DNA from: Burkholderia cepacia
GTDB lineage: Bacteria; Pseudomonadota; Gammaproteobacteria; Burkholderiales; Burkholderiaceae
Assembly (NCBI RefSeq): GCF_001039005.1
Contig: NZ_LDWR01000029.1
Span: forward strand, 1 to 64,000
DNA length: 64,000 nt
Direction of reading: 5' to 3'
Shown: piece after piece, positions 44,233 to 53,574 of the stretch
Position numbering within the stretch: position 1 is the first letter of the stretch
Layout: each line of letters opens with the position of its first letter
Position numbers and translations under genes: made by a program
The notes under the pieces: model-generated
Database searches by the model: none
The model's input: the letters and a program-made list of their open reading frames with translations, nothing else
Told to the model about the DNA's origin: nothing

Positions 44233-44988
44233 TCAGTGGAACGTGCTGCCCGCGAGCATCCCGCCGTCGACGATGAATTCCGATCCCGTGCAATACGTGG
44301 ATTCGTCGGACGCGAGGAACAGCACGAGACTGGCCACTTCGTTGGGCTTGCCGATGCGCGCGATCGGCAGGCCGCTATAGATGGAAGAAGGATCGAAATC
44401 CGAGAATTCGGGCGGGCGCGCCATCACCGTATCGATGCCGCCCGGATGCACCGAATTCACGCGAATGCCGTGATGGCCGAATTCAAGCGCGGCAGCCTTC
44501 GTCATCCCACGCACCGCGAACTTGCTCGACACATACGCGCTGCCGCCCGCGACGCCTTCCATCCCGGCCGTCGACGACACGTTGACGATCGAGCCGCCGC
44601 CCGCGTCCTTCAACGCGGCAAGCACCGACTTCATGCCGAGCCAGCAGCCGACCTGGTTCACGTCGATCACCTTGCGATAGTCGTCGAGCGAACACGATTC
44701 GATCGGCACGAGCTTCAGGATCGCCGCGTTGTTCACGAGGATGTCCAGCCGGCCGAAATGCGCGAGTGTTGCATCGACGGCGGCCTGCCAGTCGCCTTCG
44801 TTCGTCACGTCGAGATGCTGGAAACGTGCCGCGTCGCCGAGTTCGGCCGCGACGCGCTGGCCGGCTTCGTCCAGCACGTCGGCGATCACCACGCGCGCGC
44901 CTTCGGCGACGAACCGGCGTGCCTCCGCTTCGCCCTGGCCACGGGCGCCGCCCGTGATCAGCGCCACCTTGCCTTCGAGTCGTTTCAT
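44233..44988 (-). CDS. Short-chain dehydrogenase/reductase (SDR)
   Basis: 251-aa classical SDR. The cofactor motif is TGGARGQGEA (about residues 12-21). NNAAI lies near 86-90, the catalytic Ser is at 138/139 (NVSSTAG), and Y152 and K156 are in AYVSSK. Sequence style resembles 3-alpha/20-beta-hydroxysteroid dehydrogenase-like enzymes. The VOC-family gene lies 43 bp upstream on the same strand, probably the same operon. The substrate is unknown. Confidence 0.92.
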   Translation of the reverse strand: MKRLEGKVALITGGARGQGEAEARRFVAEGARVVIADVLDEAGQRVAAELGDAARFQHLDVTNEGDWQAAVDATLAHFGRLDILVNNAAILKLVPIESCSLDDYRKVIDVNQVGCWLGMKSVLAALKDAGGGSIVNVSSTAGMEGVAGGSAYVSSKFAVRGMTKAAALEFGHHGIRVNSVHPGGIDTVMARPPEFSDFDPSSIYSGLPIARIGKPNEVASLVLFLASDESTYCTGSEFIVDGGMLAGSTFH

Positions 44989-45031
44989 GCTGCTTGCTCC
45001 TGTAAGTGAGAAGGGACGCGCGCGGGTCCGC

Positions 45032-45568
45032 TCACGCGGAGGTGGCCGCCGCGTCGATGATGCGGACCGGATCGGTGCCGTCCCATGCGCGGGCTTCGGC
45101 GATGCCGAACGCGATCATGTCGCGCATGCCGGCGCCTTCGATCACTTCGACGCGCACGCCGGGATCGTCGGCGTCGTCGAGATACGCGACGCGCGTAGCC
45201 GGGTTGCGCGCTTCGAACACGACGCGCAGGCCGCGCGCCGTGAGCCGCGCCACCGCGGTATCGAGATCGTCGACGACCCACGCGACGTGATGCAGGCCGA
45301 CGAGCGCTTGCCCGTTCGCATCGCGGTACGGCGACGGCGTGTCGTTCGTCACGTGGATCAGTTCGATCTGCAGACCGCCGCGATACGCGAGCCCGACATC
45401 CATCGTGACCGTCGCCGGTTCGCCGAGATGGCGGCCGTCGAGGCGGACGTTGCGGAACACGGTCCACGGGCCGATCTCGTGGCGTGCGCGCCAGCGCGCG
45501 ATGCTGCGATCGAGGTCGGCGACCACGTAGCCGATCTGGTCGATGGGGCCGAGGACTGGGTCGTTCAT
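45032..45568 (-). CDS. VOC-superfamily (glyoxalase/dioxygenase-fold) protein
   Basis: 178-aa protein with two beta-alpha-beta-beta-beta modules: PIDQIGYVVADLDRSIARW at the N-terminus and ALVGLHHVAWVVDDLDTAVARL in the middle. Candidate metal ligands include the His pair LHH and the Glu in VEVIEG. It resembles the methylmalonyl-CoA-epimerase-like/lactoylglutathione-lyase group. Start MNDPVLGPIDQ at 45568 is preferred. It is probably co-transcribed with the SDR gene, suggesting a small catabolic module. Confidence 0.85.
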   Translation of the reverse strand: MNDPVLGPIDQIGYVVADLDRSIARWRARHEIGPWTVFRNVRLDGRHLGEPATVTMDVGLAYRGGLQIELIHVTNDTPSPYRDANGQALVGLHHVAWVVDDLDTAVARLTARGLRVVFEARNPATRVAYLDDADDPGVRVEVIEGAGMRDMIAFGIAEARAWDGTDPVRIIDAAATSA

Positions 45569-45750
45569 GTCGTCTCCGTGGCGCGGCGCGCGTGTGCGTG
45601 CCGCGCGCTGAATGACGGTCATGATCGCAACAAAGCGCGCGCTTCGTGCCGTCCGAACGGACTAGCGCGCGGTGTTTGCATCGCGCCGATGCGGATGCGT
45701 GAGATGGAAGGAAGGTGGGGAAAGGCGAGGGTTGCGGATCGACCCGCGCG

Positions 45751-46668
45751 TCACCGCGCGTTCGGCCCCTTGACCGTCAACCGGCACACGGTCGCGAGCG
45801 CGAGCAGGTTCGGATCGCGCTCGCGCCGGTGCAGGAAGCTCAGGCCGATCGTCTGGCGGATCGTGGGCCCGGCGAGCGGCACGAGCGCGATCTTGTGCGC
45901 GAACAGGTCGCGCACGCGGCCGGGCAGCAGCGAGCAGCCGACGCCGCCCGACACGAGGTTGATCAGCGAGAAGATGTCGCCCACCCGCATCACGATATTC
46001 GGTGTGACACCGGCCGTGCGGAATGCCTCCGTGAACCCGTGGTGCGTCGCGAAGCCTTCGCCGAGCGACACGAACGGCTCGTCGCGGCACGCGCCGAGAT
46101 CGATCGCATCGCGCTGCGCATACGGCGAATCGATCGGCGCGGCGAAGAACATCTCGTCCTCGAACAGCGCGATCGATTCGATCTCGGCGTCCGGTTCGGG
46201 CAGCGCCATCAGCGTCGCGTCGATCGCGCCCTGCCTGAGCTTGTCGAGCAGGTCGGCGTTCGAGCCGAGCACGAGCTCGGCCTGCAGTTCGGGGCGGCGC
46301 TCCTTCAGCGCGATCACGACCTCGGGCACGGTGCGGATCGTCAGCGAATAGAGCGAGCCGATCTTCAACTGGCCGGCGCCGTAGCCGGCCGCCTCGCGCG
46401 TCGAGCGGATCCCGTCGGTCATCGTCTTGAGCACTTCGCCCGCCACTTCGGCGAGCACCAGCGCGGCGTCGGTCGGGATCAGGTTGCGCCCCTCGTGGCG
46501 GAACAGCGCGCAGTGCATCCCTTCCTCGAGCGTATGCAGCGCACGATGCACGCTGACCGTGCTGACGCCCAGCGCCTCGGCCGCCTTCGCGAGGCTGCCG
46601 GCTTCCATGAAGGCGAGCAGCACCTCGAGCTTGCGGAACGTGATCTCTTCGTTGATGCGGTTGCGCAT
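45751..46668 (-). CDS. LysR-family regulator, MdcR-like
   Basis: 305-aa LysR-type regulator. The N-terminal region (INEEITFRKLEVLLAFMEAG, then STVSVHRALHTLEEGMHCAL and FRHEGRNLIPT) closely resembles what I remember of MdcR, the regulator of malonate decarboxylase genes, including the unusual SVHRALHTLEEG recognition helix. The effector domain contains EGFATHHGFTEAFRTAG and a terminal HRRERDPNLLALA, also MdcR-like. However, no malonate decarboxylase genes adjoin it. It is divergent from an MHS-family carrier, the probable target. Confidence 0.85.
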   Translation of the reverse strand: MRNRINEEITFRKLEVLLAFMEAGSLAKAAEALGVSTVSVHRALHTLEEGMHCALFRHEGRNLIPTDAALVLAEVAGEVLKTMTDGIRSTREAAGYGAGQLKIGSLYSLTIRTVPEVVIALKERRPELQAELVLGSNADLLDKLRQGAIDATLMALPEPDAEIESIALFEDEMFFAAPIDSPYAQRDAIDLGACRDEPFVSLGEGFATHHGFTEAFRTAGVTPNIVMRVGDIFSLINLVSGGVGCSLLPGRVRDLFAHKIALVPLAGPTIRQTIGLSFLHRRERDPNLLALATVCRLTVKGPNAR

Positions 46669-46986
46669 GATGCGGGCGACGGGAAGGGCGGCCGTCGATT
46701 CTGCCGCAGAACCCCGGCCGCAACAATGCGCGAATTTCCGGGGTTTTCGCGCGGCAGGGCCAGCCGGGGAAACATTTAATCTCCGGCTAATCATCTACCG
46801 CAGGCGTTAATTGATGCGGGATTTCGGCGTCCCTATCATCGGTTCACGCCGGTCGTGCGCGCGGGCCGAGAGGGTCCGTCGGGCCTGTCTCGCATCGGCC
46901 GGCGATACGAACAGCCGGTTCGCCCATGCCTGCCGCGGAACGCGGCAGCCATGCGGCGCGGCACCATGAGACTGCAGGAGACAAGC
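46669..46986. other. Divergent control region between mdcR-like gene and MHS carrier (318 bp)
   Basis: No gene is supported. At 46776-46790 it contains TTAATCTCCGGCTAA, i.e. TTA-N9-TAA, which includes a LysR-type T-N11-A box. The surrounding stretch 46770-46815 is A+T-rich relative to the window and probably holds the promoters. Confidence 0.5.
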
Positions 46987-48303
46987 ATGCGCGACTCACG
47001 TCGGAACTCGCGGCATCGGCAGGTGGTTGCCGCTGTCGTCGGCAACACCCTCGAGTGGTACGACTTCATCGTTTACGGTTTCTTCTCCGGCATCATCGCG
47101 CGGCTGTTCTTTCCTGCCGACAGCCAGTACGCATCGCTGCTGATGTCGCTCGCGACATTCGGCGTCGGCTTTTTCATGCGCCCGGTGGGCGGCATCCTGC
47201 TCGGGCTCTATGCGGACCGCAAGGGCCGCAAGGCCGCGATGCAGCTGATCATCCTCCTGATGACGCTGTCGATCGCGCTGATCACGTTCGCGCCGTCGTA
47301 CGCGACGATCGGCCCGGCGGCGCCGATCCTGATCGTCGTCGCGCGGCTGCTGCAGGGTTTCGCGACGGGCGGTGAATACGCGAGCGCCACTGCATTCCTC
47401 GTCGAAAGCGCGCCCGCGAACCGGCGTGGCTTGTACGGATCGTGGCAACTGATCGGCCAGTGTCTCGCGGTGTTCTCGGGCGCGGCGATGGGCGCATGGG
47501 CCACGCAGTCGCTGTCGGAGGCCGCGTTGCACAGCTGGGGCTGGCGCGTGCCGTTCGCACTCGGGCTGCTGATCGGGCCGGTCGGCCTGTGGATCCGCCG
47601 GCACATGGAGGAAACCGAGGCGTTCCTCGACGCGAGCAAGTCGACGGTCGAGCCGCCGGCGAGCGTGTCGCGGGTGCTGCGCGACAACCTGCGCGGCGTG
47701 CTGGTGTCGATGGGGCAGACGATCACCGGTACGGCCGTGTTCTACGTGATGCTCGTCAACTTGCCGACGTTCGCGCACAAGACCTTCGGGCTGCCGCTCG
47801 ATCAGGTCTTCAAGGTGCAGATGGTGGCGGTCGCGCTGCTGACGGTGACGATTCCGGTCGCCGCGATCGTGTCCGACCGCATCGGCCGGCGGCCCGTGCT
47901 GATCGCCGGCATGCTGGCGCTGCTGACGGTCACCTATCCGCTGTTCTCGTGGCTGGCCGCGGCGCCGAGCATCGGGCGCCTGCTCGTGATGCAACTCGTG
48001 ATCTGCACGATCATCGGCATCTGCTACGGCCCCGCGCCCACCGCACTCGCCGAACAGTTCGCGACGCGCTCGCGTTCGACCGGCATCGCGCTCGCATACA
48101 ACGTCGCGGTGATGATCTTCGGCGGCTTTGCACCGTTCATCGTCACGTGGCTGACGCACGCGAGCGGGTCGCCCGTCGCACCCGCGTGGTACGTGCTGTT
48201 CGCGGCATCGTTCGGGCTGCTCGCGAGCGTGTTCATGCACGACGGCGCGCCGTGCGTGCTCGCGCGCCGGCAGTTTCAGGGCGAACCGGTGAGCGTCAAG
48301 TAG
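46987..48303 (+). CDS. MFS transporter, metabolite:proton symporter (MHS) family
   Basis: 438-aa carrier with about 12 hydrophobic segments. Typical MHS marks are VVGNTLEWYDFIVYGFFSG at the N-terminus, FGVGFFMRPVGGILLGLYADRKGRK (motif A), and RLLQGFATGGEYASATAFLVE. The family includes citrate, ketoglutarate, proline/betaine and shikimate symporters. ATG 46987 follows CAGGAGACA. Divergent from the MdcR-like regulator, which points to a small di- or tricarboxylate, possibly malonate (inference). Confidence 0.9.
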   Translation: MRDSRRNSRHRQVVAAVVGNTLEWYDFIVYGFFSGIIARLFFPADSQYASLLMSLATFGVGFFMRPVGGILLGLYADRKGRKAAMQLIILLMTLSIALITFAPSYATIGPAAPILIVVARLLQGFATGGEYASATAFLVESAPANRRGLYGSWQLIGQCLAVFSGAAMGAWATQSLSEAALHSWGWRVPFALGLLIGPVGLWIRRHMEETEAFLDASKSTVEPPASVSRVLRDNLRGVLVSMGQTITGTAVFYVMLVNLPTFAHKTFGLPLDQVFKVQMVAVALLTVTIPVAAIVSDRIGRRPVLIAGMLALLTVTYPLFSWLAAAPSIGRLLVMQLVICTIIGICYGPAPTALAEQFATRSRSTGIALAYNVAVMIFGGFAPFIVTWLTHASGSPVAPAWYVLFAASFGLLASVFMHDGAPCVLARRQFQGEPVSVK

Positions 48304-48451
48304 CGACGGGCGGCTGCTGCCGCTCGATTCCGGCGGGCAGGCAAGCGCTGCCCGATCCGGATGCTGTCGTCGAGTGCATCGACGCGTTCGTCCCCGTGCC
48401 ATCGCAGGCCGCTATGATGGTGGCACGCAAGCTCAGCGTGGGGGATGGCAA

Positions 48452-49276
48452 ATGTTTTCAAGGTTGAAGAAACTGCTCGATGGCGGCACGGCACGCGCGG
48501 CCGTTTTGCTGCAATCCGGCCGACGGGCCGCGTGGTCGGGCGAAGCGCCGGTGCAGCCGCGCCATGTGCTGTGCTTTCTCGGCCGGGATCGAGAACTGCA
48601 GCATCTGCGCGATGCGGCGAACGCGGCGATTGCGGAATTCGCGACGGGGTTCGGCATCGATGACGCGTATTCCGTCGCCGAACCGGACGAGCGGATGAGC
48701 CGTTCGTTTGAGGTCTGCCGCGACCGCGCCGCAGCGGATGCGTGGACGCCGGCCGACGACGAAGCCGTCGGCACGCACCAGTCGGTGCTGTATGTGCTCG
48801 GCCCGCGCATGACGCGGGAGAATGCCGTGCGTGCGTCGATCGGCGCGCTGTTCCTGGTCGATCGGCTGATCGACGCCGGCGCGGTGGCGGTCAAGGGCGA
48901 GAGCGCGGGTGTGGCGCACGGGCTGCACCGGTGGCGGGAGCTGATCCGGATGGGCGCGGTCGCGACCGACGCCGACGACGCGCTTGCGCAGAACCGGGCG
49001 TGCCGGCTGGCATTCGCGTTGCGCCCGCTGGCATCGGACGGATACTTCGAAAGCGTGGGTTTTCATCTGGCCGGCCTGCCGGACGTGCAGGTGCCGCGTT
49101 CGCGCGGAAGCGATCGCGAAGCGGTTGCCGTCATCGACGGCGTTGCCGACGAGATCGTGCGGCACGGGATCGACGCGACGTTGCACGCGCACGGTGCATT
49201 GCTGATCGACGACGCGTCTCACGACGAAGACGACTTCAAGTTCAATCCTAACGGGATCGTCCGGCTGTCGACGTGA
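48452..49276 (+). CDS. Conserved hypothetical protein, unrecognised
   Basis: 274-aa soluble protein. It starts MFSRLKKLLDGGTARAAVLL behind GGGGG. A conserved-looking core is VLYVLGPRMTRENAVRASIG, then LFLVDRLIDAGAVAVKGESAG and HGLHRWREL, followed by a C-terminal module FESVGFHLAGLPDVQVPRS. The organisation recalls bacterial proteins carrying a DUF4261-type domain, but I am not sure. No signal peptide or membrane segment. It stands alone between two MFS genes. No function is proposed. Confidence 0.75.
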   Translation: MFSRLKKLLDGGTARAAVLLQSGRRAAWSGEAPVQPRHVLCFLGRDRELQHLRDAANAAIAEFATGFGIDDAYSVAEPDERMSRSFEVCRDRAAADAWTPADDEAVGTHQSVLYVLGPRMTRENAVRASIGALFLVDRLIDAGAVAVKGESAGVAHGLHRWRELIRMGAVATDADDALAQNRACRLAFALRPLASDGYFESVGFHLAGLPDVQVPRSRGSDREAVAVIDGVADEIVRHGIDATLHAHGALLIDDASHDEDDFKFNPNGIVRLST

Positions 49277-49476
49277 AGGTCGATGCGTGCCGCCGGGTCT
49301 GATCGGACCCGGGCCGGGCGCCAGGAGCTGGCGTCGGGCATCGCGGCGATCGATCGGTTGCAGCGTCGGGGCGGGTATCGGCACGGCCGATGATTAGCAT
49401 CGCGGGCGGCGGCCTACCGCGGCGGCCGCCCGATCATTACGCTTGGGCGATCATCCACTCTGTCCGGAAGGTCGCC

Positions 49477-50727
49477 ATGTCCCGGCTCGACTACAAGCTG
49501 CTCGGCCCCTGCCTGCTCGCCATCGCGATCGACGCGATGGGGTTCGGGCTCGTTTATCCGATGATGTCCGCGATCTTCAGCGATCCGCACGCGGGCATCC
49601 TGCCGGCCGACGCCGGTGCGCATGCGCGCAATTTCTACCTCGGTCTCGGCTACGGGATCTACCCGCTGTGCATGTTCTTCGGCTCGTCGCTGATGGGCGA
49701 ACTGTCCGATCGCTACGGCCGCCGCAGAATCATGCTGTTGTGCGTGCTCGGTCTCGCGGCCGGCTACGCGATGATGGCGGCCGGCGCATGGCATGCGAGC
49801 GTCGCGCTGCTGCTGGCCGGACGCGGGCTCACCGGCCTGCTGGCCGGCTGCCAGGGCATCGCGCAGGCGGCGATCACCGACCTGAGCACACCCGAGACCA
49901 AGGCGTACAACATGAGCATCATGTCGCTCGCGTTCAGTGCGGGCGTGATCGTCGGCCCCGTGCTCGGCGGCGTCACGTCGGACCGGACGATCTCGCCACT
50001 GTTCGATTACGGCACGCCGTTCGTGCTGGTCGCAGTGCTGTCGCTGACTTGCGCGTTCTGGACCTGGGCGTCGTATCGCGATTCGGCCGCGCCGCGCGGC
50101 GATACGCGCATCGATCCGCTGCTGCCGCTGCGGATCATCCGGGAGGCCGCGCGCCAGCGCAATGTCGCGTTCCTGTCGGCGGTGTTCTTCCTGATGCAGG
50201 TCGGTTACGGGCTCTACCTGCAGACCATCATGTTGCTGCTGCAGGCGAAATTCGGCTACACGAGCGCGCGGCTCGGGCTGTTCAGCGGCGTGATCGGCCT
50301 CTGTTTCGTGTTCGGCCTGCTGTTCGTCGTGCGGCTGATGCTGCGCGTGTGGCGCGTGATCGATATCGCGAAGACGGGCCTGCTCGTTGCCGGCGTCGGC
50401 CAGATCCTGTCCGCGCTGTTTCCGCACGAACCTGTGCTGTGGGTGCTCGCGATGGTCGTCGGCTGTTTCGACATGGTTGCGTACACGACCATGTATACGG
50501 CGTTCTCCGATGCCGTCAGCGCGGACCGGCAGGGCTGGGCGCTCGGCGTCGCGGGCTCGGTGATGGCCGTCGCGTGGGTCGTGACGGGTGCGCTCACGAA
50601 CCTGCTGCCGGTGTTCGGCGAGATCGGCCTGCTGCTGATCGGCGGCGCGGGCTTCCTGCTCAGCTTCGTGATGATGGCCGCGTACGGACGCACGCAGCCG
50701 GGTGCGCGAACGGCCGCGCTGTCGTAG
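49477..50727 (+). CDS. MFS drug/metabolite transporter, TetA-like
   Basis: 416-aa carrier with 12 predicted segments, in the TetA/MFS_1 style. Landmarks: AIDAMGFGLVYPMMSAIF at segment 1, MGELSDRYGRRRIMLLCVLG (motif A between segments 2 and 3), AGRGLTGLLAGCQGIAQAAITDLS (motif B/C region), and GVIVGPVLGG. It starts at 49477; in-frame codons upstream lack a ribosome site. Export is likely, but no substrate or resistance can be inferred from sequence alone. Confidence 0.87.
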   Translation: MSRLDYKLLGPCLLAIAIDAMGFGLVYPMMSAIFSDPHAGILPADAGAHARNFYLGLGYGIYPLCMFFGSSLMGELSDRYGRRRIMLLCVLGLAAGYAMMAAGAWHASVALLLAGRGLTGLLAGCQGIAQAAITDLSTPETKAYNMSIMSLAFSAGVIVGPVLGGVTSDRTISPLFDYGTPFVLVAVLSLTCAFWTWASYRDSAAPRGDTRIDPLLPLRIIREAARQRNVAFLSAVFFLMQVGYGLYLQTIMLLLQAKFGYTSARLGLFSGVIGLCFVFGLLFVVRLMLRVWRVIDIAKTGLLVAGVGQILSALFPHEPVLWVLAMVVGCFDMVAYTTMYTAFSDAVSADRQGWALGVAGSVMAVAWVVTGALTNLLPVFGEIGLLLIGGAGFLLSFVMMAAYGRTQPGARTAALS

Positions 50728-50902
50728 GCGCTCGCGCACGTTGGCCCGATCCTGTCGGACGTTGTCCCGCGCGCCGCTGTCGCGCGAAGCCGCGCGGCCC
50801 GACACTGGCGCCTCGCGGTCGGGGAGGCCCCAGGCCGCGTCCGGCGGCGCCGGCAGGCCCGGCGCGCCGTTCCGTTCGATATGCCAACCGAGAGAGCGAC
50901 CC

Positions 50903-51514
50903 ATGCAACACCCGACCATCCGTACCCTGGCAGGCGCGACGGCGCCGACGTCCATCGACGCCGCCCGCACCGCGCTGCTGGTGATCGATTTCCAGAACGA
51001 ATATTTCAGCGGCCGGCTGCCGATTCCGGAAGGGCCGCGCGCGCTGGGCAATGCGCGGCGCGTGATCGCGTTCGCCGATCGCGCGGGCATTCCGGTGTTT
51101 CACGTCCAGCACGTCGATACGGCCGACAGCCCGATCTTCGCCGACGGCAGCGACGGCTTCCGCTTTCATGCGGACCTGCAGCCGGCGCCGCATCACGCGG
51201 TCGTGAAGAAAACGACGGTGAGCGTGTTCCCGACGACGGACATCGACGCGCGCCTGAAGGCGGCCGGCGTCGACACGTTGATCGTCACGGGCCTGATGAC
51301 GCATGCGTGCGTTGCCGGCGCGGCACGCGATGCGGTGCCGCTCGGTTATGCGGTGATCGTCGTCGACGACGCATGCGCAACGCGCGACCTCGATGTCGCG
51401 GACGGCGGCACGGTGCCGCACCGCGACCTCCATCGCGCGACGCTGGCCGCGCTGTCTGACACGTTCGGCGACGTGCTGACGACCGAGCAGGTGCTCGCGC
51501 TCGGCGTCGCCTGA
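50903..51514 (+). CDS. Isochorismatase-family cysteine hydrolase
   Basis: 203-aa alpha/beta hydrolase of the isochorismatase/nicotinamidase superfamily. The catalytic triad is visible as D29 (LLVIDFQNEY), K102 or K103 (AVVKKTTVS) and C136 (MTHACVAGAARD), the last preceded by the usual cis-peptide region. Likely substrates are small amides or ureides. It sits between the TetA-like carrier (175 bp upstream) and the convergent amidohydrolase gene. Confidence 0.92.
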   Translation: MQHPTIRTLAGATAPTSIDAARTALLVIDFQNEYFSGRLPIPEGPRALGNARRVIAFADRAGIPVFHVQHVDTADSPIFADGSDGFRFHADLQPAPHHAVVKKTTVSVFPTTDIDARLKAAGVDTLIVTGLMTHACVAGAARDAVPLGYAVIVVDDACATRDLDVADGGTVPHRDLHRATLAALSDTFGDVLTTEQVLALGVA

Positions 51515-51533
51515 CGGTCGCCCGATCCGCGCT

Positions 51534-53159
51534 TCAGTCGGCCCAGCCCGGCGCGGCGTACACGACTTCGCCGCGGAAGCACGTCTCGATCACGCGGGTT
51601 TGCGCGAACGTCTCGACCGGATGCGCGAACGGATTGCGGTCGAGGATCGCGAAGCTCGCGTCCTTGCCCGCTTCGAGCGAGCCCGTGCAGTCGTCGAAGC
51701 GCAGCGCATACGCAGTGTTCACCGTATAGGCTTCGAGCATCGTGAGCAGGTCGAGGCGCTCGTGCGGATTCCACGGCGGGCTGTCGGGCTGGTCGATCAG
51801 CAGGTGCGTGACGCCGGTCTGGATGATCTGCATCGGGTCCATCGTGCTGACCGACCAGTCGGATCCGGCCGCGAGCATCGCGCCCGCGTTGCGCAGGCTG
51901 CGGAACGGATAGTTGCGGGCGGTGCGCTCGGCGCCGAGCAGGTCGCGATAGAGCTGTTGCTGCTCCTCGCGAGCAGCCGTCCACAGCGTCTGCACGCTCG
52001 CGATCGCGCCGAGCCGGTTGAAGCGGCTCATGTCGGCCGGATCGACGAGCTGCAGGTGCGCAAGCTGCGCGCGCCGGTCGCGCATCCCGTTGCGGCGTTG
52101 CACGTACTCGAGCGCGTCGAGCGTCATGCGCACCGCGCGGTCGGCGAGCGTATGGAAGTGCAGGTCGAAGCCGGCCGTATCGGCGAGCAGGCAGATCTCG
52201 CTCAAGGCGTCCTGGCTCCACAGCGCAAGGCCGCAGTCGTCGGTGCCGGCGTATGGCTCGAGCAGCGCGGCGGTCTTCGATTCGGGCACGCCGTCGACGA
52301 AGATCTTCACCGTATGCAGACGCAGGTTGTCGCACTCGTATTCGCGACGCCACGCGACGAAGCGTTCGACCTGCTCGCGCGGGTCGCGGCGCGGGTTCGC
52401 ATAGAGGCCCGCGCTCATGTAGGCCTTGAGCGTGCCGGCGCGCTGCGCGGTGGCGTAGGCCTTGAGCTCGGCCTCCTCGACACGCGCGTCGAACCAGCCC
52501 GTGATGCCGAAACCGTGCGCCATCGCGTGCGCTTTCGCGAGCGATTTCGGGTAGCCGGCCGGGCTCAGTTGCGGAATGATCGGGCAGATCCGGTAGAACG
52601 CCGCTTCATGCACGACGCCGTTCGGCGCACCCGCCGCGTCGCGCTCGTAAACGCCGCCGGTCGGATCGGGCGTATTGGCGTTGATGCCGGCCGCTTCGAG
52701 CCCCTTCGTGTTGAGACAGCCGCTGTGCACGTCGAAGCCGACCACGAGCAGCGGTCGGTCGGGCACGATCCGGTCGAGCAGCTCGCGGGTCGGATACGCG
52801 CCGAACGCGGCGAGGTTGGCGCCGCCGAGATAGACCCACGGTTCGTTCGGCGTCGCATCGGCGCACGCGCGGATGCGCTGCAGGATCGCGTCGGGATCGT
52901 TGATGCCGGACAGGTCGAAGTCGCCGAGGATCTGGTGGCCTTCGAGCGGGTGCACGTGACCGTCGATGAGGCCCGGCAGCATCAGCCGGCCGGCCAGGTC
53001 GACCATCCGCGTCGCGGGGCCGGCCAGCGGGCGGATGTCGTCGTCGCGGCCGACCGCGACGATCTTGCCGTCCGTCGTGGCGAGCGCCTGCGCGAAGCGG
53101 CGCTGCGCATCGCCCGTGTAAAGCAGGCCATTCAGATAGATGGTATCGGCGTGTTGCAT
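51534..53159 (-). CDS. YtcJ-like metal-dependent amidohydrolase
   Basis: 541-aa amidohydrolase of the YtcJ/EXE group. The metal-binding HxH is H68 and H70 (GLIDGHVHPLEG), further ligands are in LHFHTLADRAV and LAHLQLVD, and the final Asp is in AAGSDWSVSTMDP. The composite beta-sandwich is formed by the N-terminal 60 and C-terminal 60 residues. No signal peptide. The substrate is an unknown amide, carbamate or formamide. Convergent with the isochorismatase-type hydrolase, 19 bp between stops. Confidence 0.9.
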   Translation of the reverse strand: MQHADTIYLNGLLYTGDAQRRFAQALATTDGKIVAVGRDDDIRPLAGPATRMVDLAGRLMLPGLIDGHVHPLEGHQILGDFDLSGINDPDAILQRIRACADATPNEPWVYLGGANLAAFGAYPTRELLDRIVPDRPLLVVGFDVHSGCLNTKGLEAAGINANTPDPTGGVYERDAAGAPNGVVHEAAFYRICPIIPQLSPAGYPKSLAKAHAMAHGFGITGWFDARVEEAELKAYATAQRAGTLKAYMSAGLYANPRRDPREQVERFVAWRREYECDNLRLHTVKIFVDGVPESKTAALLEPYAGTDDCGLALWSQDALSEICLLADTAGFDLHFHTLADRAVRMTLDALEYVQRRNGMRDRRAQLAHLQLVDPADMSRFNRLGAIASVQTLWTAAREEQQQLYRDLLGAERTARNYPFRSLRNAGAMLAAGSDWSVSTMDPMQIIQTGVTHLLIDQPDSPPWNPHERLDLLTMLEAYTVNTAYALRFDDCTGSLEAGKDASFAILDRNPFAHPVETFAQTRVIETCFRGEVVYAAPGWAD

Positions 53160-53574
53160 GTGTCTCCTCCGGATCGGGGGCTGATCGACGGGCGCACGTG
53201 TCCCGCGGGCGGGCCGTCTGGCTCGTCCGGTCGCGTGTACCCGGTCGGGTTGGAATGGGGTGTGGCGTTAGGTGCCGGTGCTGCGCGGCGGGGACGGCGG
53301 TGGGCCCCGGCGAATGCCGGCCGCCGCCAGCGCGTCATGCCGGTTTCGCCGAGGCGTCCGCATCGGCAAATCGATGGGCGGCGCGCTTGCGGCCGTGCGG
53401 GCCGGCGTCCATCCGGTATGCGGCATTCCGTGTCTCCGTGGCATCCGACGCGTTCCTGTCGTCGGGTGAGTCAGATACTAGGAGCGGGGCGGCCGGCTGT
53501 CTGTCATCGTTTTGAGGACAACCCGCGACAAAGGCGGCGGGGGGATGGGTGCTGCGATGACGCGGTGGCGTCGT
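53160..53574. other. Intergenic region between amidohydrolase and LuxR-type gene (415 bp)
   Basis: High G+C, with no coding sequence I can support. The amidohydrolase promoter must lie near 53160-53260. I see no strong palindrome or terminator. Confidence 0.4.
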
